Counted from the stretch's first letter, positions 20,801 through 31,051 are shown. The stretch: 64,000 nt of DNA from an uncultured Bacteroidales bacterium (GCA_902802815.1 CADCNQ010000007.1:18181-82180); one strand, 5' to 3'. The notes: generated from the letters alone by a model not told the origin. Numbers and translations: made by a program.

Positions 20801-21169
20801 TGATATGCGATACCATATCTTAGGTTCGTCTGTGTGTCGTGTGTAAAATATCATTACACGTTCATCCGGCAACACTATGAATGTGGGGTTATTGTGGTCG
20901 TCGGGTTGGAAACACGAGCGCACAAGAACGTCTGTCTTGCGCTGCTTCAGCCAGTCATATTGGGTCGCCTTGACGTTGCCGTGCACGTCGATATACCCTA
21001 TATACGTAGCCTTCACGCTACCGGCTGCGTTCTCATAGTACGTTGCACGCGGATCTGCGAACCAACACCAGGCTCCTTCCTGAGCCACCACATTTGCTGC
21101 CCGCAAACCGGAGCTCACACAAAATACACTACACGCTAACGACGCCTTTAATAGCAGGCCAAGGGTCAT
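17825..21169 (-). CDS. Secreted BNR-4 and LamG-domain protein, probable polysaccharide-active enzyme
   Basis: About 1114 aa from the ATG at 21169, which gives a compact signal peptide ('[23 protein letters not shown]'); an ATG at 21193 is also possible. The N-terminal 400 residues are a BNR-4-type propeller ('[16 protein letters not shown]', '[16 protein letters not shown]'), a fold seen in sialidase-like proteins and some polysaccharide lyases. A LamG/concanavalin-like domain follows at about 730-880 ('[17 protein letters not shown]', '[11 protein letters not shown]'), then a C-terminal carbohydrate-binding-like module. Either start lies inside the 3' end of thyA. Catalytic residues and substrate are not identifiable, so glycan degradation is inferred. 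Confidence 0.78.
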   Translation of the reverse strand: MTLGLLLKASLACSVFCVSSGLRAANVVAQEGAWCWFADPRATYYENAAGSVKATYIGYIDVHGNVKATQYDWLKQRKTDVLVRSCFQPDDHNNPTFIVLPDERVMIFYTRHTDEPKIWYRISKKPGDISQLGDEKYLATANNTTYPSPFILSDDPEHIYLCWRGINWHPTIARLTMPDINDNCEFDFGPKQIVQSTGARPYAKYQSNGKDKIYVSYTTGHPDNEMPNWLYFNVIDINHGNGPILRDLNGTQLSIINNGVFNVSKTDSYASKYPATIVDKTASVRNWVWQIALDADEHPVVAYPHIDDAKTSHVYWYARWNGSSWKNTWVQYGGHAFHQNWNSTEKCYSGGMALDPDNINDLYLSIPTTNGQYNKDGVYEIWKYTIDDEGNVAGSEQITHNSPKNNARPYVIPGTKNSPLRLVWMQGDYYYWIVKQGFPLGYPTAIHSNHAWEESVSDLSSYEIDCTCLKADRTLNMAIAMNTSQYEGIIVKSADGNFSYSLDGSSSYPQLTVNGVSYWSQNRLLTSDDWATQSSGTSGDNHPTKIPAWVLTMTYDGQQLIVYRNGLVDQVVDIEGLDFDNLLVRGEGFNHKCIAVGAYSKAGSPLEVQKLVSESMEETALEALQLPEETRTDLVLPTVSFGQSVQWTSSDESVINTSGILKSQKSDTEVRLTATVGDRERVFDVKVPARDIAKNLRYTLTEPLDLTANTASGFPTNKYGLAEEGLLEGLRSFTFLVTVKASSLTGSPRIYDFGSGSGNSLFLRANPLSAGIKYNGGTTTMVNAATQLKSNTETKLAVSYDAGTHTTYIYIDGEENVSGDANQNEAYMLYQLAKDTRNYIGRTQWWDTSYANDNQDFRGIIKDLMLYDLKLTRKEICQLQDLPYEEEDLPTSLLNPDFEGTHSVMAGSGVSSDRAIYIPEGWKVSYSKGDANDITALTTGDLFYSQFFAAKADAARCGSKSYWIRQKWGTSVIGLYQDVKLPEGKYTLTADIWRSGSGGDVRIYAKVGDAARITATPPSNQNYWQEASLSFETDGETAVRIGLENNHTVDANEKFGGFDNFRFVYTPTAVDVVRSEDDSADPSAGATYDLSGRRVSADKPGIYIRDGKKFVVSD

Positions 21170-21926
21170 AGCCCTCCAATTGGAAGTCTTCATATTTAAA
21201 GTCGAATATGTTTTTCACATCGGGATTAAGAATCATACGGGGAAGAGGTCGGGGCGTGCGACTGAGCTGCTCGCGTATCTGCTCCATATGATTGAGGTAG
21301 ATATGCGTATCACCGGTGGTGTGAATGAAGTCGCCTGGCTCCAATCCGCACACCTGAGCCATCATCATACACAGCAGAGCATACGATGCTATATTGAACG
21401 GAACGCCGAGGAACGTATCTGCCGAGCGCTGATACAGTTGGAGCGATAATTTCCCGTCTGCCACATAAAACTGGAAGAACGCGTGGCATGGTGGAAGATT
21501 CATATTGGGCAAATCTGCCACATTCCAAGCATTCACGATGATACGACGGCAGTTAGGGTCGTTCTTTATTGTGTCCACAGCATTCTGGATCTGATCGATG
21601 TATCCGCCGTTGTAATCCGGCCACGAACGCCACTGATAGCCGTATATATGTCCGAGATCTCCTGTTTCCGGATCTGCCCATTCATTCCATATACGCACTC
21701 CCCGCTCCTGCAGCCAGTGAACGTTTGTATCCCCGCGCAGGAACCACAGAAGTTCGTAGATAATACTTTTGAGATGCACCTTCTTGGTCGTCAGAAGAGG
21801 GAATCCATCCTGAAGATTAAAACGCATCTGATGACCGAATATGCTTACGGTACCCGTACCGGTGCGATCACTCTTCTCCACTCCCTCGTCCAATATACGT
21901 TGCAACAGATCAATATACTGCTTCAT
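21129..21926 (-). CDS. thyA: Thymidylate synthase
   Basis: A 265-aa enzyme making dTMP from dUMP with methylene-tetrahydrofolate. The ATG at 21926 is chosen over an in-frame TTG at 21935 because it yields the standard '[14 protein letters not shown]' start and the standard length. The catalytic cysteine is in '[12 protein letters not shown]', with '[19 protein letters not shown]' and 'ITGDTHIY'-like '[15 protein letters not shown]' in place. It overlaps folA by 17 bases, coupling dTMP synthesis with regeneration of the folate it oxidises. Confidence 0.97.
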   Translation of the reverse strand: MKQYIDLLQRILDEGVEKSDRTGTGTVSIFGHQMRFNLQDGFPLLTTKKVHLKSIIYELLWFLRGDTNVHWLQERGVRIWNEWADPETGDLGHIYGYQWRSWPDYNGGYIDQIQNAVDTIKNDPNCRRIIVNAWNVADLPNMNLPPCHAFFQFYVADGKLSLQLYQRSADTFLGVPFNIASYALLCMMMAQVCGLEPGDFIHTTGDTHIYLNHMEQIREQLSRTPRPLPRMILNPDVKNIFDFKYEDFQLEGYDPWPAIKGVVSV

Positions 21927-22407
21927 AATCCACAAATTTGAAATTATAGTTATGCCTGTCGTCTTTTACATGCGTCTCTTCGTTCACGCAACGGAAACGA
22001 CTACGATATTCAGGAAAGAATGCATCCGCCTCTGCAGGAATGTCTGCCACTTCCGTGAGATACAGTTTATTAGCCAAGGGTAAGGTTTCCCGGTAGAGAC
22101 TTTCACCTCCGATTACGAAAACCTCCTCATCCTCGCCACAAGAAGCGAGGGCCTCCTGCAACGAACCGTACACATCACAACCCGCAAAACGTCCGGGCTC
22201 CTGTGTCTGACGCGTCAACACCACATTACGGCGATTGGGCAAAGCCCCTTTCGGGAGACTCTCAAACGTCTTGCGTCCCATCACAATGGTATGTCCCGTA
22301 GTGAGGGACTTAAACCTTTTCAAGTCGTCAGGCAACCAATATATCAGTTTGTTTTGATATCCGATTGCCAAATTCTCTGCAACAGCAGCTATCAGATTCA
22401 GTGTCAT
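21910..22407 (-). CDS. folA: Dihydrofolate reductase
   Basis: A 165-aa NADPH-dependent reductase of dihydrofolate. Landmarks are '[30 protein letters not shown]' split as the N-terminal strand, Met-20-type loop and catalytic-Asp helix ('[10 protein letters not shown]'), then '[14 protein letters not shown]' (cofactor site) and '[11 protein letters not shown]'. It begins only 5 bases after a strong -7 box, so the mRNA is nearly leaderless. The partner thyA overlaps its 3' end. Confidence 0.96.
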   Translation of the reverse strand: MTLNLIAAVAENLAIGYQNKLIYWLPDDLKRFKSLTTGHTIVMGRKTFESLPKGALPNRRNVVLTRQTQEPGRFAGCDVYGSLQEALASCGEDEEVFVIGGESLYRETLPLANKLYLTEVADIPAEADAFFPEYRSRFRCVNEETHVKDDRHNYNFKFVDYEAVY

Positions 22408-22412
22408 AGGTG

Positions 22413-22420
22413 CAAAGGTA
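22413..22420 (-). promoter_or_regulatory. -7 box of folA-thyA, nearly leaderless
   Basis: Reads TACCTTTG on the minus strand, ending 5 bases before the folA ATG at 22407. Transcription from this box should start within a few bases of the start codon. Confidence 0.65.
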
Positions 22421-22486
22421 CAAAATAAAGACGAATAACGGCTGACAAGCGAGTATTTTCGTTCCCTTCAGTTCTCCTTTTTTATC

Positions 22487-23545
22487 TTACAGCGCAAACT
22501 TTGCGTCAGTATGCATTTTACGCATGGCTGCGACATCACTTGTCGGGCATATCATAAGGAATTCACCTTCTTCTGCCACAACGTAGCCCTTCAGACCTTT
22601 CACTACGGCCAGTCTTCCTTTTGGCAGACGTATCACGGTGTCTTCGCAGTCGTAAAGATGTGCTTGCGTGTCCAGGAGCACATTCCCTTTTGTGTCGCCC
22701 ATCACATAGTCGTGCAACGATGTCCACGTGCCCAAATCAGCCCATCCGAAACGTCCCTCCTGAACATACACATTCTCCGCTCGTTCCAGCAAATCTGCAT
22801 CCAGGGAAAGATTTGGCAGAACCTCAAAGAATTCCGGCACCAGTTTTCCGTCGTCAGATGCCGCAGCCTCCATCATACGGGGTATCTCCAGCTGATATTC
22901 CGGCAAAATTCCGTAGAGCAAGTCCAGCATCGAACTCACCGGGAAGAAATGTATACCTGCATTCCACAGAAAATCCCCTTCACGGATAAATATCTCAGCA
23001 AACTCCTTCTGCGGTTTTTCCGTGAATGTCTTGAGATGTGTGATGCCTTCCGTCCCTGTGGGGTCTCCTTTCTGGATATATCCGTAGGCTGTATCGGGAC
23101 AAGACGGACGCACACCCATTACGAGCATCGAGTGCTCACGGGAAGCAAACTCAAAACCTCGCAGAATATCCTCGGCAAATGCCGTTTCATCAAAGATGAG
23201 ATGATCGGACGGCGTTACCATCAGACAGGCATCCTTATTGAGTTTTGAGATAAACACCGAACCCCAGGCCACCGCCGCAACAGTTCCCCGGCGCACAGGT
23301 TCTTCGAGAATATGGAAATCGTCCACTTCCGGCAGTTGCTCATGCACGAGATCAAGGTATTGCACGTTGGTGGAAACAAAGATGCGCTCCTTCGGCATGA
23401 AACGCGCCATTCGATCGTAGGTCTGCTGCAAAAACGTGCGTCCCCGGCCAAAAAGATCGAGAAACTGTTTGGGCTTTGTAGTACGCGACACCGGCCACAG
23501 ACGTTCGCCGTTACCACCCGCAAGAATCAGACAATAGTTGTTCAT
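22487..23545 (-). CDS. manC: Mannose-1-phosphate guanylyltransferase
   Basis: A 352-aa nucleotidyltransferase producing GDP-mannose for surface polysaccharides. The N-terminal pyrophosphorylase motif is 'LAGGNGERLWPVSRTTKPKQFL'-type (residues 6-27; key Gly-Asn-Gly-Glu-Arg and Lys-Pro-Lys-Gln). 'LMVTPSDHLIFDE' and 'FGWADLGTWTSLHDY' complete the family pattern. The C-terminal isomerase domain of bifunctional ManC is absent, which is normal for this shorter class. The ATG at 23545 forms an ATGA overlap with the upstream gene; another ATG lies at 23557. Confidence 0.92.
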   Translation of the reverse strand: MNNYCLILAGGNGERLWPVSRTTKPKQFLDLFGRGRTFLQQTYDRMARFMPKERIFVSTNVQYLDLVHEQLPEVDDFHILEEPVRRGTVAAVAWGSVFISKLNKDACLMVTPSDHLIFDETAFAEDILRGFEFASREHSMLVMGVRPSCPDTAYGYIQKGDPTGTEGITHLKTFTEKPQKEFAEIFIREGDFLWNAGIHFFPVSSMLDLLYGILPEYQLEIPRMMEAAASDDGKLVPEFFEVLPNLSLDADLLERAENVYVQEGRFGWADLGTWTSLHDYVMGDTKGNVLLDTQAHLYDCEDTVIRLPKGRLAVVKGLKGYVVAEEGEFLMICPTSDVAAMRKMHTDAKFAL

Positions 23546-24663
23546 ATCTTTGTGCATTTTATCAGTACATGTGATTTATCCTGCAACGTAGCCGCGAAAA
23601 GATACACATCGCCGCCCTCCCGCAGGTTCAGTTTTTTCCGCAACTGCGCCACAGACATCGGGAAGCCCCTTACTGTGAGATTCGCCTTTTCCAACCCCGT
23701 TAACAATTTCCTCACTTCCGTCTTTGAGAATCCCGACACACCGCCCACACGGAACGAGCGCCCCGGAAAATTTTCCATCAACGCGACGGAAGTAAAGAGA
23801 TGACTCTCTTTTGAGAGTTTCTCTCCGGGAAGAGCATCCTGCAATCCGGCCTTCAGAACGGCAGGAGACGGTTCATATAGATACCCGCCTACATTGTCGG
23901 CCCATTTTGTTCTCGGCTGCAAAAGAGATCTGTCATTCAGGCAGAAATCGGACACCTTGCCGTGCTGTATATCCACGGCATGTATCTCCCTGCCGCCCGA
24001 CACGAGAAGCAATTCCTTGCACTCCCCTTCCACCGACACGACGTGTACAGTCCATTCTCCGGGAAGTTCACGCAATGCCGCCGTTATGTCAAGCATAGGA
24101 GACAGTTTCAACATCACGACGGCACCTTTTTCCAAAAGTCCGGGCACTATCTCAGTCACATCGGGTGTGCAGTCTTTCAGACCCACCATCTTTCTTCCCA
24201 CTGCGTCTCTTCTTGCCGGATCGATGAGACACACAGTATTAGAAACGTCATCTCCCATAATCTCTGAGAACACAGCTTCCGCACGTCCTTCCACCACCGT
24301 CGTATTCTGCAGACCCAGGAGAGGAAAATTGTGACGAGCCAATCGGCACAGCTCAGCATCCTGTTCCACGTAAACGGCTCTGCTGAAATAAGATGCAATG
24401 AAAGAGAAATCCACTCCGAAACCTCCTGTAAAATCCACGAATCTCTCTCTCTGTGCAAATCCCCGCGCCACACTTGCCTTGTAGTTGGCTGCCGGTTCCG
24501 AAGAACATTGTTCCATTGACAAACGCACTGGCCACCAGATACCCTCGATACTTGCCCATGAAGGTATTTTGGCGTTGGCTGCAAAGCGTCCCTCCAACTG
24601 CTGAAGTTCCCACTTTGAAGCTCCTTTGAGCGCATTTTGGAAGATATATTCTCTCATTTCCAT
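23542..24663 (-). CDS. Class I SAM methyltransferase with THUMP-like C-terminal domain
   Basis: A 373-aa protein of a family common in Bacteroidetes. SAM motif I is 'FVDFTGGFGVDFSFIASYF', followed by 'VYVEQDAELCRLARHN' and the diagnostic 'NTVCLIDPARRDAVGRKM' (DPARR). The C-terminal quarter ('FSKTEVRKLLTGLEKANLTVRGFPMSVAQLRKKL') resembles a THUMP-like RNA-binding domain. The substrate is probably RNA, but the site is unknown. Its start codon is 2 bases from a well-formed -7 box, so the mRNA is likely leaderless. It overlaps manC by 4 bases. Confidence 0.83.
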   Translation of the reverse strand: MEMREYIFQNALKGASKWELQQLEGRFAANAKIPSWASIEGIWWPVRLSMEQCSSEPAANYKASVARGFAQRERFVDFTGGFGVDFSFIASYFSRAVYVEQDAELCRLARHNFPLLGLQNTTVVEGRAEAVFSEIMGDDVSNTVCLIDPARRDAVGRKMVGLKDCTPDVTEIVPGLLEKGAVVMLKLSPMLDITAALRELPGEWTVHVVSVEGECKELLLVSGGREIHAVDIQHGKVSDFCLNDRSLLQPRTKWADNVGGYLYEPSPAVLKAGLQDALPGEKLSKESHLFTSVALMENFPGRSFRVGGVSGFSKTEVRKLLTGLEKANLTVRGFPMSVAQLRKKLNLREGGDVYLFAATLQDKSHVLIKCTKI

Positions 24664-24665
24664 GA

Positions 24666-24696
24666 CAAATATAATGAATATCTTCCGTAAAACAAA
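24666..24696 (-). promoter_or_regulatory. Complete -33/-7 promoter giving a leaderless mRNA
   Basis: On the minus strand TTTG (24693-24696), 19-base spacer, TATATTTG (24666-24673), then two bases before the ATG at 24663. Spacing and both boxes match the Bacteroidetes consensus. Confidence 0.75.
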
Positions 24697-24733
24697 AAAG
24701 AGAAGTACAAAAACTGTAAATTTTTATACTTCT
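24697..24733 (-). terminator. Hairpin terminator after waaA
   Basis: AGAAGTA and TACTTCT arms (24701-24707, 24727-24733) with inner AAAAA/TTTTT pairing. On the minus strand it is followed by CTTTTTTGTTTT. It directly abuts the promoter of the next gene. Confidence 0.65.
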
Positions 24734-24773
24734 TTAATTTCTTGCTCCGCTATTTGGCGGCAAGGAAGCAAAG

Positions 24774-26030
24774 TCAGCGCACGAAATTGGTACCTATGCG
24801 CTTGAAAATCGTGTCTGCCGCACCGGCATTCGACTCAATATAGCGACGTCCCACAGCACCTCTGCGCAAACGGAACTTCTCCTCTGTCACGAGCCGATCC
24901 ACCGAAGCATTGAACACAGGCTGATCCGTTATCTCAAAACAGCCGCCCAGTTTCAGCAAGTCCTGAGCTTCCCGGAAACCCTTGTTGTTGGGTCCGAAAA
25001 GCACCGGCACTCCATAGACGGCAGCTTCCGGCACATTGTGTATACCCACTCCGAAACCACCGCCCACATATGCTATCTCGCCGTATCTGTATATACTTGA
25101 CAGCAAGCCGAAGCAGTTCACAATCAGGCAATCCACCTTCGACAGGTCTGTCTCGCCCTTTTCAGCCTCCGTGTAGCGAATGAACGGTCTGTTCAGTTTG
25201 CTCTCAATCTGTCTGAGATGCTCCTCGTCAATCACATGCGGAGCCAGCACCAGTTTCAGTTCGGGATGATTATTGAAATATGGTATAATCATATCCTCAT
25301 CAGGTCCCCAACTGCTACCTGCCACGAATGTCATCCTGCCGTCCTTGAACTGCTCCACCAGCGGCAGTTCCTTCGCCTGCTTGCGTATGTCGAGTACTCT
25401 GTCGAATCTCGTGTCGCCTACGACTGTAACATTATTCCTGATGCCTATCTTGCGCAACATATCTGCCGACTGCTGATCCTGCACGAAGAAATGTGTGATA
25501 CGGCGACGCAGCGCAGAGGCATAGCTCCATCCGTACCAGCGGAAGAACACTTTCTCCGGACGGAAAATACTGCTGACACTATAAACAGGAATACCCTCGT
25601 GGTCGCATCCCACAAGGAAATTGCACCAGAACTCATACTTAATGAGGAACAATGCCACGGGACGTACCAGAGAGAAGAAACTCAGCACATTACCCGAAGT
25701 GTCAAAAGGAAGGTAGCATACGATGTCCGCCCCGTCGTAGTTCTTGCGCACCTCGTATCCAGACGGAGAGAAGAACGTGAGCAGTATCTTATACTCCGGA
25801 TGCTCTCTGCGGTAGCGCTCCATAAGAGGGCGTCCCTGCTCAAACTCACCCAGAGAGGCTGCGTGAAACCAGATGTATTTTGCCTTCGGATCCACTTTCT
25901 CCTTGAGTATGCGGAAAGTGGCCCAATGACCTTTAATCATCAGTCGGGCCTTCTTTTTGAATATTGAGGCTACGAACACCCCGAATATGTAGATGTATAT
26001 GCCCAGATTGTATAGTATGGTGGATATCAT
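24774..26030 (-). CDS. waaA: 3-deoxy-D-manno-octulosonic-acid (Kdo) transferase
   Basis: A 418-aa membrane-associated glycosyltransferase that attaches Kdo to lipid A precursor. It has an N-terminal hydrophobic anchor ('[19 protein letters not shown]'), the '[19 protein letters not shown]' donor-site region and '[12 protein letters not shown]', with '[27 protein letters not shown]' as the C-terminal nucleotide-sugar motif (Gly-Gly-Gly-Phe and Glu-Ala). Length is usual. It overlaps gltX by 4 bases. It is a further LPS gene alongside lptB and the OstA-like gene. Confidence 0.93.
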   Translation of the reverse strand: MISTILYNLGIYIYIFGVFVASIFKKKARLMIKGHWATFRILKEKVDPKAKYIWFHAASLGEFEQGRPLMERYRREHPEYKILLTFFSPSGYEVRKNYDGADIVCYLPFDTSGNVLSFFSLVRPVALFLIKYEFWCNFLVGCDHEGIPVYSVSSIFRPEKVFFRWYGWSYASALRRRITHFFVQDQQSADMLRKIGIRNNVTVVGDTRFDRVLDIRKQAKELPLVEQFKDGRMTFVAGSSWGPDEDMIIPYFNNHPELKLVLAPHVIDEEHLRQIESKLNRPFIRYTEAEKGETDLSKVDCLIVNCFGLLSSIYRYGEIAYVGGGFGVGIHNVPEAAVYGVPVLFGPNNKGFREAQDLLKLGGCFEITDQPVFNASVDRLVTEEKFRLRRGAVGRRYIESNAGAADTIFKRIGTNFVR

Positions 26031-27586
26031 AGCGTCTTTATGGCATAATACATGCGGCTGAGTGTCTCTTCCTTTCCAAGGAAAGCCGCCAGTTCATACA
26101 TATCGGGGCCCTGTCCCTTGCCCACAAGGCATACACGCCACGCATTCCAAGGTTTCAGTCCCTGCTCTTCCACCCAAGGATCCACAACCTGCTTTATACC
26201 CTCTACAGTGAAATCCTCCACCGTCGAGAGCACCTCCGCAAAACGTGTCATCTCCCCGGCTGTCGTCTCTGTCCAGTTCTTGCGCACGAACTTGTCCTCT
26301 CGGTCGAACTCCTTCGGAGCACGGAAGAAGAATTCCGTGAGAGGCCACAGGTCGGACACGAAAGAAATATTGCGTTTTTTCTTTCCGCCCTCGCCGTCTG
26401 TGTATTCCACCACCTTGAGTTTCATCATACGCACCACCTCAGTTTCCTGCTTTGCGGTGGCTTCGATGCCTTGCTCCTTCAGCAGTTTGTCGAAGGCAGG
26501 CACCCAGTCCTCGTCTTTCTGGCGGATGAGATACTGATGATTGAACCACGCGGCCTTGACGTAGTCGAACTTCGCTCCGTTCTTGCTGCACTTGGTGAGG
26601 TCGAACAGCTTCACCATCTCCTCCATACTCATTATCTCGTCATGCCCTTCGCCCGGGTTCCAGCCCAGCAGAGCAAGGAAATTGATGACAGCCTCCGGAA
26701 GATATCCCTTCTCCCTGTAGCCGCTGGACACCTCTCCGCTCTTGGGGTCGTGCCATTCCAGAGGGAATACGGGGAATCCCAGTTTGTCACCGTCGCGCTT
26801 CGAGAGTTTGCCGTTGCCCACCGGCTTCAACAAAAGCGGCAGGTGTGCGAAGCGGGGCTGCGTGTCACTCCAGCCGAAAGCCCTGTAGAGCAGCACATGC
26901 AACGGAGCGCTGGGCAACCACTCCTCACCCCTTATCACGTGGGTCACCTCCATCAGGTGGTCGTCCACGATATTGGCCAGATGATACGTAGGAAGGTCGT
27001 CTGCCGACTTATACAGCACCTTGTCATCCAGTATGCTAGAGTTAATCATCACATCGCCGCGTATGAGGTCGTCCACGTGCACCTCCTCGCCGGGCTCCAC
27101 TTTAAAGCGCACCACATACTGTGCTCCTGATTTCAGCAGGGCACCCACCTCCTCACTGCTCATCGACAGGGAGTTGCGCATTGCCATACGAGTCGATGCA
27201 TCGTATTGGAAGTTCTCCACCTCCTTGCGCTTGGCATCCAGTTCCTCCGGAGTGTCAAATGCGAGATATGCAGTCCCGTTGTCAATAAGCTGCTTCACAT
27301 GCTCACGATAGATGTCACGACGCTCCGACTGACGGTACGGACCTTTGTCACCACCGAAGCTGACACCCTCGTCAAACTTGATACCCAACCATTTGAACGA
27401 CTCCAGGATATACTCCTCCGCACCCGGGACAAAGCGTCCGGAATCCGTATCCTCAATACGGAAGATGAGGTCGCCTCCGTGCTGACGGGCAAACAGGTAG
27501 TTGTAGAGAGCGGTGCGCACTCCTCCTATGTGAAGAGGCCCCGTCGGACTCGGCGCAAATCGCACACGAACTTTTCTTTCAGTCAT
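26027..27586 (-). CDS. gltX: Glutamyl-tRNA synthetase
   Basis: A 519-aa class I synthetase charging tRNA-Glu. I use the ATG at 27586, giving '[21 protein letters not shown]' with the HIGH-type motif (HIGG). Sequence upstream lies in the divergent promoter region. The KMSKS-type motif is '[12 protein letters not shown]'. '[16 protein letters not shown]' and '[21 protein letters not shown]' are family landmarks. It has its own -33/-7 promoter and couples by 4 bases to waaA, so tRNA charging and Kdo transfer are co-expressed. Confidence 0.96.
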   Translation of the reverse strand: MTERKVRVRFAPSPTGPLHIGGVRTALYNYLFARQHGGDLIFRIEDTDSGRFVPGAEEYILESFKWLGIKFDEGVSFGGDKGPYRQSERRDIYREHVKQLIDNGTAYLAFDTPEELDAKRKEVENFQYDASTRMAMRNSLSMSSEEVGALLKSGAQYVVRFKVEPGEEVHVDDLIRGDVMINSSILDDKVLYKSADDLPTYHLANIVDDHLMEVTHVIRGEEWLPSAPLHVLLYRAFGWSDTQPRFAHLPLLLKPVGNGKLSKRDGDKLGFPVFPLEWHDPKSGEVSSGYREKGYLPEAVINFLALLGWNPGEGHDEIMSMEEMVKLFDLTKCSKNGAKFDYVKAAWFNHQYLIRQKDEDWVPAFDKLLKEQGIEATAKQETEVVRMMKLKVVEYTDGEGGKKKRNISFVSDLWPLTEFFFRAPKEFDREDKFVRKNWTETTAGEMTRFAEVLSTVEDFTVEGIKQVVDPWVEEQGLKPWNAWRVCLVGKGQGPDMYELAAFLGKEETLSRMYYAIKTL

Positions 27587-27606
27587 TTTAAAAAGCATTT
27601 TGCGTG

Positions 27607-27637
27607 CAAAGGTACTAAAAAAAAGTGAAAACACAAA
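27607..27637 (-). promoter_or_regulatory. Complete -33/-7 promoter of gltX-waaA
   Basis: Minus strand: TTTG (27634-27637), 19-base spacer, TACCTTTG (27607-27614). It lies 20 bases before the chosen gltX ATG and supports that start. Confidence 0.75.
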
Positions 27638-27677
27638 CCATACGGGGACATTAGGCATCAATATCGCAAAAGTTTTG

Positions 27678-27685
27678 TATCTTTG
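27678..27685 (+). promoter_or_regulatory. -7 box for the 7TM-HD phosphohydrolase
   Basis: TATCTTTG, 25 bases before the ATG at 27711. It lies in the 124-base divergent gap with gltX. Confidence 0.6.
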
Positions 27686-27710
27686 CACACAAAACATACA
27701 GAAAACTACT

Positions 27711-29792
27711 ATGGGACGGTACAACCATAAGCACAAGTGGGAGTGGAGAGACTATTTCTATCGTGTGGCCGGTGTCATCATCACCACCGCCATATTGGTG
27801 ACGTTCATGCCGCGCGAGCGTTTCGTCGGCTATAAATTCAATCTCGGCGAACCATGGGACGGCGAGGCCCTCTTTGCAAAGGACTCCTTCCCCATCCTCA
27901 AGAGCGAGGAACAGATTGCCCACGAGCGCGACAGTCTCACACGCCTCATCGAGCCCTATTACCAGCGGGATGCCGAGACTGCGGAAGCCCAGATTGAGGC
28001 TTTCCGCGAAGCTTTCCGTGACATGCAGCCCGAACTTCAGTCTCCCGTCGCTCTGGAACACTACCTCGAGGAGCGTCTGCGGGAAATATACGGTCGCGGT
28101 GTCATGTCGCTCACCGACTACGAGCGTCTGCAGCAGGACAACACCCACAACATACGCATCTACGAGGGACAGGTCTCGACTGTGCGCCCCGCAAAGGACA
28201 TTCTTTCCAGCAAGACCGCCTACAAAACCCTGACAGCACCCTCCGAGGATGGCCCCTACCCAGCGAGTCTCATATCCAAATACTCCATGGACCGCTTCAT
28301 CAAGCCCAACCTCATCTACGACGAGGCCAAGAGCGAGCAGCAGCGCCACGAAGTGCTCTCCATGCTGGTGCCCTACATGGGTCAGGTGATGGCCGGACAG
28401 AAAATCATCGACAAGGGTGAGATTGTCAACGACAGGCGCTATGACATACTGACGTCTCTGGAACACTATGAGAAGAACCACACACTCACCATGAAAGAGC
28501 GTCTCACTCGCATCGGAGGCAACATCTTCTATGTGCTGGTGTGGACCATCATACTGCTGACGTTCTTCATCGAGTTCCGCAGCGACTATCTCGAGAAATG
28601 GCGCTACGCCAACCTCATCTGTCTCATGTATGTGGCCTTCCCGCTGATGGCATACGCACTTGTTGCGCATACCGACATCTCGGCCTATCTCATACCGTTT
28701 GCCACAGTGCCCATCTTCGTGCGCATCTTCATGGATTCGCGCACAGCCTTCGTCACCCACATCATGGTGGTGTTCGCCGCCTGCCCGGTGGTGGAGCATC
28801 CTTCCGTCTTCATCGCCACAGAGAGCATTGCCGGACTTGTGGCCATCTACTCCCTGCGCGACCTCACACAGCGCAGCGAACTGCTCCGCACCATGTTGTT
28901 AGTGCTGATTTCATCGCTGATAATGAACAGCAGCATGAATCTTCTCATGGGCTACTACGACAACATCGAGGCCGTCTTCTTCCAGGACTCCATACCCATC
29001 TGCGGCAGTGCCGTGCTGCTGCTCATCGTCTATCTGTTGCTCTTCCCCATCGAGCGCATGCTGGGCTTCACTTCGAGTATCACGCTGCTTGAACTTTCCA
29101 ATGCCAACAACCCTCTGCTGCGCCGTCTCTCAGAGGAGGCTCCCGGCACGTTCCAGCATAGTATACAGGTGTCAAATCTCTGCGCCGCCGTTGCAGGGCG
29201 CATCGGAGCCAAGAGCCAGCTCGTGCGCACAGGCGCGCTCTATCATGACATAGGTAAACTGCATCACCCCGTGTTCTTCACAGAAAACCAGAACACCATC
29301 AATCCCCACACACGCCTGACAAATGCGCAGAGCGCCCAGATCATCATTTCACATGTGAAGGAAGGTCTCGCCCTGGCCGACAAGCATCGTCTGCCGACAG
29401 TCATCAAGGACTTCATCGCCACCCACCACGGCACCAGCATTGCCCGTTTCTTCTACACACAGGCCGTCAACAAGAATCCCGACGAGGTCATCGACCCCTC
29501 CATCTTCACCTATCCCGGCCCCAATCCGTTCACAGCCGAGCAGGCCATCCTCATGATGACGGATGCCGTGGAGGCCGCCAGCCGCAGTCTCAAGGAGGTC
29601 ACCGAGGAGAGCATCAACGCCCTTGTCGACAAGATTATCGACGGCCAGTTGGAGGCCGGATATTTCCGCAGCTGCCCCATCACCTTCAAGGATATTGAGG
29701 ACGCCAAGGAGGTGCTGAAGGACAAACTGCGCACCATCTACCACACCCGCATCCAGTATCCGGAGTTCAAGGTGAAACCCGCCGCCAATTAA
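27711..29792 (+). CDS. 7TM-HD family cyclic-dinucleotide phosphohydrolase (PgpH-like)
   Basis: A 693-aa membrane protein from the ATG at 27711. A hydrophobic segment follows the basic N-terminus, then an extracellular 7TMR-HDED domain of about 250 residues, then about seven membrane segments (for example '[19 protein letters not shown]', '[19 protein letters not shown]'). The cytoplasmic HD domain comes last, with the metal-binding motif '[14 protein letters not shown]' and '[15 protein letters not shown]'. Relatives (PgpH) hydrolyse cyclic di-AMP. The substrate here is inferred. The stop codon overlaps the stop of the convergent TraB gene in the bases TTAA. Confidence 0.9.
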   Translation: MGRYNHKHKWEWRDYFYRVAGVIITTAILVTFMPRERFVGYKFNLGEPWDGEALFAKDSFPILKSEEQIAHERDSLTRLIEPYYQRDAETAEAQIEAFREAFRDMQPELQSPVALEHYLEERLREIYGRGVMSLTDYERLQQDNTHNIRIYEGQVSTVRPAKDILSSKTAYKTLTAPSEDGPYPASLISKYSMDRFIKPNLIYDEAKSEQQRHEVLSMLVPYMGQVMAGQKIIDKGEIVNDRRYDILTSLEHYEKNHTLTMKERLTRIGGNIFYVLVWTIILLTFFIEFRSDYLEKWRYANLICLMYVAFPLMAYALVAHTDISAYLIPFATVPIFVRIFMDSRTAFVTHIMVVFAACPVVEHPSVFIATESIAGLVAIYSLRDLTQRSELLRTMLLVLISSLIMNSSMNLLMGYYDNIEAVFFQDSIPICGSAVLLLIVYLLLFPIERMLGFTSSITLLELSNANNPLLRRLSEEAPGTFQHSIQVSNLCAAVAGRIGAKSQLVRTGALYHDIGKLHHPVFFTENQNTINPHTRLTNAQSAQIIISHVKEGLALADKHRLPTVIKDFIATHHGTSIARFFYTQAVNKNPDEVIDPSIFTYPGPNPFTAEQAILMMTDAVEAASRSLKEVTEESINALVDKIIDGQLEAGYFRSCPITFKDIEDAKEVLKDKLRTIYHTRIQYPEFKVKPAAN

Positions 29793-30760
29793 CGCACCGG
29801 TTCCACTTTGTAGCCTTCCTTGCGTAGCAGGGCGATGAGACCGTATGTGTCGAGCAGATGACGGCATCCTACGGCAATCAGGCTGGGACGCTGCGTGATG
29901 TATTCCCGGATGACAGGAATCCAGTTTTCGTTGCGTCCCTTGAGCAAAAACGTATCTTTTTCGTTTTCTTTAATCATTTCGGGCTCCGATGCCAGATACT
30001 TGGCAAAAGCGCAGGTGTCGTTTTGGATATAGGCCTTGTAGAAACGGCGCATCATCCGTCCTGTTTTTCCGCTGACCAGGTCGCGAATCCCTCTGTAGAG
30101 CGAGTCGGCCTGCATTTTCACGGAAAGGCTGTCAAAGCCCGGCGTGTCGGTGAACGTGGAAATGAGTCCACCGGAGATATCTTTCGTTTCTTCCAGACCG
30201 CCGCGCGTTTTATTGCTTTTGGCAGCTTCCTGATACAGCACATAGTCCAAAGCCTGTCGTTGACGCGTGCCGATAAAGAGGACGACTCCTATCTTGGTTT
30301 GCCAGTATTTCGGTGTCTTTTTCCAATATTCGCTGTCCTGGAATCTGGTGGTCAGGATGCTGTCGACCACATGGAAATGTGTGCTGTCGTCGTAGAGCTG
30401 TCTGTAGTCGCTGCCTTCGGGCATCATCCATTCCGGACCGGGATTGCGAAGCAGTTCCACCATCCAGCGCTGAAACTTCCGGTCTTCCTCACTGGGTTGC
30501 AGGCTTGCATCGAAGTCTTGCTCAAAGATTACGGCCTCGCTTCGGTCGAAGGCATTCTGCAGACCGCTGATGCCGAACACTTCTTCCCGCGTGAAGTTGT
30601 GTCCTTCTCCGTGACAGGTGCCGAAGAGATAGGAGGTCTGTTTCAGGCCGTTACCGCTGATTTCCCACAGCCATCCGGCTTTCTCTTCCTGTGCCGGGAG
30701 AGACAGGGAAACGACGGCGAGTAGTGCTGTGATGACTGTGTTCTTCATAATGTTTTTCAT
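29789..30760 (-). CDS. TraB/GumN-family protein
   Basis: A 323-aa exported protein with a signal peptide ('NTVITALLAVVSLSLPA', residues about 6-23). Family motifs are the N-terminal 'LWEISGNGLKQTSYLFGTCHGEGHNF' region (the GTxH-type His and Gly; quoted in part), 'QDFDASLQPSEED', and the C-terminal 'SLIAVGCRHLLDTYGLIALLRKEGY' (conserved Gly-x-x-His-Leu). GumN/TraB proteins are proposed metalloprotease-like Tiki relatives; activity here is unproven. It has its own -7 box and converges with the HD gene, sharing stop-codon bases. Confidence 0.85.
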   Translation of the reverse strand: MKNIMKNTVITALLAVVSLSLPAQEEKAGWLWEISGNGLKQTSYLFGTCHGEGHNFTREEVFGISGLQNAFDRSEAVIFEQDFDASLQPSEEDRKFQRWMVELLRNPGPEWMMPEGSDYRQLYDDSTHFHVVDSILTTRFQDSEYWKKTPKYWQTKIGVVLFIGTRQRQALDYVLYQEAAKSNKTRGGLEETKDISGGLISTFTDTPGFDSLSVKMQADSLYRGIRDLVSGKTGRMMRRFYKAYIQNDTCAFAKYLASEPEMIKENEKDTFLLKGRNENWIPVIREYITQRPSLIAVGCRHLLDTYGLIALLRKEGYKVEPVR

Positions 30761-30791
30761 AATTATCGCATTACTGATTCAAAATCAGGGG

Positions 30792-30799
30792 CAAAGATA
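30792..30799 (-). promoter_or_regulatory. -7 box for the TraB/GumN gene
   Basis: Reads TATCTTTG on the minus strand, 31 bases before the ATG at 30760. Confidence 0.6.
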
Positions 30800-30943
30800 C
30801 AATTTATTTTGCATATTACCCACCCCCGTGCATTTTTTTCTACAAATGACAGAAAAAATGTCTCTGAGAGCACAAAATATCGGTATTCTGTTTGCCGCGG
30901 ATGTTACGGAAGGTGTTCGTTTTTAAGTCTCACTTCCATAGTT

Positions 30944-31040
30944 CATCTATCGACTATCTATCGAGCATCTATCGGGCATCTATCGGGTATCTATCGAGGA
31001 TGTATCGAGGATGTATCGGAAAAGCCCGACTGATAAACGA
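30944..31040 (+). repeat. 11-bp tandem repeat array, copy B, with conserved tail
   Basis: Seven 11-bp units of YATCTATCGRG type starting at 30944, 30955, 30966, 30977, 30988, 30999 and 31010; the last two are GATGTATCGAG and GATGTATCGGA. The tail AAAGCCCGACTGATAAACGA is nearly identical to that of copy A at 16052. Orientation is the same as copy A, but here no gene follows on the plus strand. Confidence 0.9.
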
Positions 31041-31051
31041 CAGAAAAGCGG

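Noticed and set aside
16052..31040. CRISPR-like reading of the 11-bp arrays
   Set aside because: Units are contiguous with no unique spacers, and no cas gene is present.
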